Origin: Mikania micrantha
Lineage: Eukaryota > Streptophyta > Magnoliopsida > Asterales > Asteraceae
Assembly: GCA_009363875.1 (NCBI GenBank)
Contig: CM018695.1
Span: 65,966,907 to 66,030,906, forward strand
Direction: 5' to 3'
Length of the DNA: 64,000 nt
Shown: positions 58,525-64,000 of the stretch, piece by piece
How positions within the stretch are numbered: the first letter of the stretch is position 1
How the letters are laid out: each line of letters starts with the position of its first letter
Made by a program: the position numbers and the translations under genes
Notes under the pieces: model-generated
Database searches by the model: none
Seen by the model: only the letters and a program-made list of their open reading frames with translations
What the model was told of the DNA's origin: nothing

Positions 58525-61500
58525 CATGTATATAATAGAAACCCATGTGAGCTAAAGAAACTTTGCAAACCCAATACTTGGTCCACAATTTGCCACCTCA
58601 TTATTTCTTTTACCTATAATTATTAAACACAAGGGCATAATTGTCTTTTACTCTATTTGTACTATCACCTACTTTTTTATTAATTTATCACATTCTCTCT
58701 CATCAAATTAAAATAATAAACAAAATATTTTTTTTTAAATTTCCCCCCTTCCATTTCCCACCAGATTACCCCCCACATGAATATTTTCGTTTTTTATTTG
58801 CTTAATACTACTTGCGTTCGTGTTACATCTAATTTACGTTATTATATTTCTGATAAAAAACTAAAGTTTTTCATTTTTTTAATATTTAATACCTTTTATT
58901 TCCACCTTTTACTTTCCCACCTTTAATTTTCCCACATTTTTTCCCACCATTTTGTTTTCCCCAACTTTTTAAATATTTTCCACCTTTAATTTTACTATAT
59001 TAATCTTTTTGTCTTTTCCTTATTGTATACAACCGATTACTTATTACATCAAATTTACGTTTTTTAATTTCAGCTCAAAATTACGAGATTTAAATGAAAC
59101 TCTTTTCCCACCTTTTTTTACCACATATTTTTCCCACCATTTTTTTCTTCAACTTTTTAAATATTCCCCCCCTTTCAAATGGTGGCTGGCTTTGTAAAAG
59201 TCGTTTGTATAAACAACATTTGATGTTGTTTTCTGTTAAAGTAATCTTGTTTATTACTAGTTTATTATGTTGTTTATTGTTTTACATTTGTTACTATTAT
59301 TGTTTTTTTTGTGTTTGTGTATTTATATTATTATTTTTTCATTAAATTTACCAGCATGTTACGTTAATGTTACAGTTATATTCAATGTATTTTTTACTTC
59401 TATTTATTTTTTAATTATTAATGAATATAAATTGTGTGTTGATGGTCAATTAGTAATTATAAACGAAGAAGGTACACATCACATCACTCTTTATCCTTTT
59501 TACATAAATTATTTCCTCATGTGTAGTTTACTATATATATATGTACTTATTGTACTTATTTAGCTATCACATCAAATTACACATGATCTATTGTACACTC
59601 ACTTTTTCTATTGGGGTCCACCTTCCTTTTGTACCTTTTTAACACAATATCTTTATTTTCTCCCAACTTGAATTTTTTTTTCAAAACCCTTGAAACTAGT
59701 TACAACCAAAGTGTATGTTCAGGAATTTAGAATAAAATAGTTCGGGAATTTCAATTTTTCAGTACATGTTACACCTATTTTACGTCGTCGGGAATTTCAA
59801 TCTAAAAAAGTTTTTTTTAGTACATGCTACACCTATTTTACGTCGTTTTATTTAATGACTTTTTTTGTGACTATTCAAACGAAATTACATGCATCATTAT
59901 TATGTCCAAAACATTAACTTTTTATCTAATACCTATGAAACCAGATACAACAAAAGTGTATCTTCAGGAATATATAACTAAAAAAGCCCTTCATTTAATG
60001 TTACATGTAGTTTACGTCTTCAAAATAAATAAACCTTTTTTTCCATGTCTATTCTAATGACATTACATGTACGTTTTTCTTAATATTACAATTCGTTAAA
60101 ATAGTTTTTGATTTTAACAACCATGAAATAGACATAAAAATCTTACAATAATTGTCTTAACACCTTACATGTAACAATATTAATATAATGCTTCGTATAA
60201 AATTAGATATTGTTGTCAACATTACCATTATAAATCCCAATACAAACCCAAAAAAGTTAACTTCTTCCCAAAAGGACATCGAAATATATACTTGTTTAAA
60301 GACACAATAACATCAAGTTTTATAATCATATATGTGATAGTTTTAATATTACTTTTCTTTTAAATTTATATTAATTTGTCTTTGTAATAACATACATATA
60401 TAATATTTCAAACAATTAAAAATTATTTAAAAGTTACCTTGTTACGTCCTTTTAACACACAGTTTAAGAAACCATATTTTTTTGTTTAGCATTTTTTAAT
60501 TTGGAAGAACTTTAATTTAGCAATTGTTGTATTTGTAAAACAAGAGTTAAAAAGTATATGTTGAGTTGACATGCATAAAGCTAGTACACAAACATTTAAT
60601 AAAAGGGCATACTTGTGTTCAATTGTTGTCGTGTTACATCAAAGTTACGGTGTTCAATTTCAGCTCTAAAACAAAAGAATTTAATTTTTAAATATTTCAT
60701 ACCTTTTATTTTTCCCACCATTTGTTTTTCCCAACTTTTTAAATATTTTCCCTATTTGATTTTCTTACCATTTTTATTCTTATTAAAATTAATTTTTAAA
60801 TATTCCCCATTTTACTTTCCCACCAGAAATTTTTGTTTAGTTTAAATTTTTAATAGTTTGCTGGTTATATATAATTGTTGTCGTGTTACATTAAAGTTAC
60901 GGTGTACAATTTCAGGTCAAAAATAAAAACAAATCTGGAACAACGAGGTTTGGTTTTAACTGATCAAAACCCGTCTATGAAGCAACCGATTATTCAAGTT
61001 TTTCCTCAATCTCACCATAGACTTTGTGTGTGGCACGTAATGAAAAAAACTCCTTCAAATGTATATGTAAAAAGCATATTACATTCTAATGTAACGTTAA
61101 TGTAACAAGTGTACACTTTTGAATTTTTAGTGTATTTTTAATGTAACATGTGTATTTGTGTTTAATGTCTCAGTAATACAACTAATTACTCTTTAAGAAC
61201 AAACACAATCTTAGACATTTTAATTGTCACAAAACAAACGTAACAAAAGAGCTTGCATGTTCGTTACATCATCATTACCAGGGTAATACATCCAAAATAT
61301 CTATCATACCACAAATTGGAACCAAATTTTTGAAAACCTAACTCGTTGACACCATGATCAAAAGATAAACTTTTAAAACCATACATGTAACACTTGGTGT
61401 AACATAGATGTAACACAATGTTACATATAAGTAAAAGAAAATACTTTAAATACAATAAAAATTGCATACATGTAACACTTGATTACATATATGTAACTTT

Positions 61501-63526
61501 TTTGTAACATCAATGTAACATATAACTTTTTATCACTAAACTGATCCTGAAATTTTGAACACCTTTTTTACCTTATTACAACGATGTTATATAATAAGAT
61601 TCAGGTTTCAAGTAACTTGAAACCCAAAAATCGATTTAAAAACCGGTTTTCTAACTAGTTAAGAACCGATACTTGTTTTTATGCATCTCTAGTTCCACTT
61701 AGTGTAACAATTTTGTAAAACAATGTTACATTTATGTAAAAGAAAATATTTCAAAGACATTTAAAATTACATATATGTAAATTTTATGTAACATAAATGT
61801 AACAATTGGTTATGTACCTTTACAACGAATGTTACAGTAATGTTACACAAGACAAAGAAATTATGAAACCTTATTTACAACCAGAAACAACTAGACTTTC
61901 AAACAATCATAAACCACCGATCATCATCTCTATGGGTCATTTGAAAAAAAAAATAAAAGAAGAAGATCAAAGCTCAGTTTCACATAGCTTTACAATGAAT
62001 GTTACAAATGCCTAAAAAGAAAAAAAAAACATTATCAAAGCTAAGTTTCATTTTTTTGTGTTTTTTGTGGCATGATATATGTGTTACATTGATGTTACGT
62101 TGCATATATGCAGTTAATTTATTACTAAACCAGTCCTAAAAATTTGAACATCTTTTTTCCTTGTTGTTACGTAATACAATTTAGGGTTCAGGTCTCTTGA
62201 ACATCTTTTTACTAGTCCTAAAAATTTTAACATCTTTTTACCTTTTTACCTGGTTCAGTTCACTGTTTTTTTCATTTCTAGTTACACTTAGTGTAACATA
62301 TTTGTTACACAATGCTACATATATGTAACTTTATGTAACATCGATGTAACATACGTGTAATAATTTGTTACATATATAAAATAAATAAAATGGAATCATG
62401 TTACGTATATGTTACATACTTTTACAACGAATGTTACAAAAACGTAACAGAATCAAAATGACTTCAAATGTATTCAAGAACACATGAATACATAAATTAA
62501 CATAATGAAAATTTAAAAATCTATCTTCTACATAAATTTATCAAACTCAAATTATGTTAGGTAACATAATCAAAGTGATTACAAATTTATTCAGCACCGC
62601 ATACATATATAAATTAACATAAAGAAAATTTAAAAAAGAAATACTAAAACATGTTACAGTGATGTTACACAAGACAAAGAAAATGTTTCTTGTGAAACCT
62701 TATTTAAAAACACACATGAAAATTTCGATTAAATATTTAAAAAAAAAACTCCATTGATCATCGCAGGCTGGTCATCAAAGCTATAAAGATCCATCACATT
62801 TCCACCACCATCTCTATTGAGGAAAATCACAGTTACCTTGTAAAAATGATATCTGAAACCCCAACTTTGTAAACTCTGTTTTCATCTTCTTGAAGGGATG
62901 TACTTCTTCTTCCATAAAAGAAGCACAAAAATTAACATAATTTAAAATTCATAAAGTTGTTTTTATATCAAATTCATAAAATGGAATCAGAAAGTTACAT
63001 ATATGTAACAAAATCAATGGTTCCATTAATTAGAACAATTTGTTAATCTGAAAAAACAACATAAACAGGAACAAACCTCGTTTCTTGTGGGTTAAGTCGA
63101 AGCTCAGATTTGTCGATGCTCAGGATCTAGCTTTATCCCTCTGTTGTTTCGTAACATTTTCCGATTAAAAAGATGCTCATAGTCGAAGCATGTTTTTCAA
63201 AATGCTAGATGAAGAAATTTAGATCAAAAAGTCAATAGAAAAGAACAGGGAAATGAGAGAAGTTGGAGGAAAGAAGAAAGAGAAACGAGAAATGGGGAAA
63301 AGTGTGTACGTGGGTTTTTTTTTAATTGATAAAGTCAATCAAGTACAAAAAGACATATTACAATTCTACCCTTATTGTACTACATTGTACCACAATCAAT
63401 TTTTTTAATCTAAAAAAATCTAATCAACTTTATCACATTTAATCTTAACCATCCAAGATTTGATCTATGGTTCTAATAAGGTTTTCAAAGTTTCTTTATC
63501 TCAACTAGGTTTCCAAAATATCCTTC

Positions 63527-63530
<4 letters not shown>
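58521..63530. mobile_element. TIR element 2 (~5 kb) with transposase remnant
   Basis: The left end AGGGCATGTATATAATAGAA and the inverse of the right end AGGGGAAGGATATTTTGGAA are followed by the shared AAAGAAACTTTG and AAACC, an imperfect inverted repeat of about 55 bases. (TA)n arrays bound both ends. The interior has repeated segments with TTTTCCCACC...TTTTTAAATATT and with TTACATCAAAGTTACG...AATTTCAG, a FAR1/MULE-like transposase fragment at 60929-61063, and very many GTAAC/GTTAC words from about 60.6 to 63.0 kb. It looks like a decayed or nonautonomous class II element; the superfamily is not settled. Confidence 0.7.
60929..61063 (+). pseudogene. FAR1/FHY3-type (MULE) transposase domain fragment
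   Basis: About 45 codons read TNLEQRGLVLTDQNPSMKQP then QVFPQSHHRLCVWHVMKK, matching the part of the MULE/FAR1-related transposase core normally written TDQDxAM...VFPxxxHRxCxWH. The Asp of TDQ is the kind of catalytic acid expected there. The frame is open for only ~76 codons and starts without an ATG; just before the match there is a TTTCAG that could be an intron acceptor. The rest of the transposase is not recognisable. Confidence 0.75.

Positions 63531-63561
<31 letters not shown>
63530..63561. repeat. (TA)n array at the right edge of TIR element 2
   Basis: Uninterrupted TA dinucleotides abutting CCTTCCCC. Confidence 0.97.
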
Positions 63562-63562
<1 letters not shown>

Positions 63563-64000
63563 CTATACTTTCATATATAACAATAATGTATATGATTTTA
63601 TTATATTTCTATACAGAATTAATTATATATATAAATGTACACTTATATAATTAGATAAAAATATATAAATAAAAAGATAGTTTAAGCTTTTCAAGTTTGA
63701 GCTCAATAATTAAACAAGTCACATTTCAAAGTTCGAACTTGGACTCGGACCCGGGCTCATTTAAACTCAACTTATTCAAATACTTTGCAGAAGTCATCTC
63801 GAGTATTTTATGATAGCTCTTGGTTGCTTTACGCCCGTAAACCTTACCCATGTTGATAACAACCTTAAAGTAACGTGTCCATGATGGCTTGATTTAAATT
63901 AGAGTGTTGTTATTCTTACACCCCTATATGGACATCGTACGACCTGTACAGGCTTGTACGGGCAATATAGCTCACCCAATCCGACCGATATATCCGATGT
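63562..64000. other. No gene; right part of a GAGCC-type repeat and AT-rich sequence
   Basis: TTTGAGCTCAATAATT and GGACTCGGACCCGGGCTCAT at 63695-63760 look like the other half of the repeat left of 57053. At 63935-63975 CGTACGACCTGTACAGGC and TTGTACGGG words resemble the foldback cluster at 27690-27835. The window ends here. Confidence 0.4.

Noticed and set aside
58395..58626. Open frames of IYIYIY on both strands
   Set aside because: They are translations of the (TA)n array.

Overview
This is a transposon-rich stretch of nuclear DNA from a flowering plant. It has two intact single-copy-type genes with plant introns, layered LTR retrotransposons, many MITEs, SINEs, and a nuclear copy of a chloroplast rbcL fragment. 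The retrotransposon types (a Tekay-like chromovirus and a SIRE/Maximus copia with an extra downstream ORF) and the protein similarities I remember suggest a eudicot, possibly Asteraceae. That placement is tentative.

Layout. 1-5178: the 3' part of a Ty3/gypsy Tekay-like chromovirus on the + strand. It is chimeric, carrying two integrase segments, and has a ~2.3 kb 3' LTR. It is inserted into 5179-~19845, a Ty1/copia SIRE/Maximus element on the - strand (env-like ORF, RT/RNase H, integrase, protease, gag, PBS, 5' LTR). The SIRE protease is itself interrupted by a 4.6 kb solo LTR (11428-16046) with a perfect 5-bp target duplication. 19850-29400: repeats, including two Helitron-like or unclassified stretches, a SINE, microsatellites, three Mutator-type MITEs, and a frameshifted U-box E3 ligase fragment.

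29400-40761 (- strand): a complete 16-exon DEAH/RHA-type RNA helicase gene (991 aa predicted, DExH1-like) with a MITE, a SINE and other repeats in its introns. 41640-42400: the 3' end of a LINE. 42831-45614: a MITE-like element containing a 1.9 kb solo LTR with a perfect 5-bp duplication. 50202-54030 (+ strand): a complete 3-exon gene for a secreted Cys-containing protein (242 aa, Expp1-like). 55614-55707: the rbcL fragment. 57053-63561: two neighbouring terminal-inverted-repeat elements separated and bounded by (TA)n arrays. The larger (~5 kb) holds a remnant of a FAR1/MULE-type transposase and is crowded with GTTAC/GTAAC words.

The two host genes show no functional link to each other; everything else reads as successive transposon insertions, whose relative order can be read from the nesting. 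The least explained structure is the TA-array-bounded pair of TIR elements at 57-63.5 kb.
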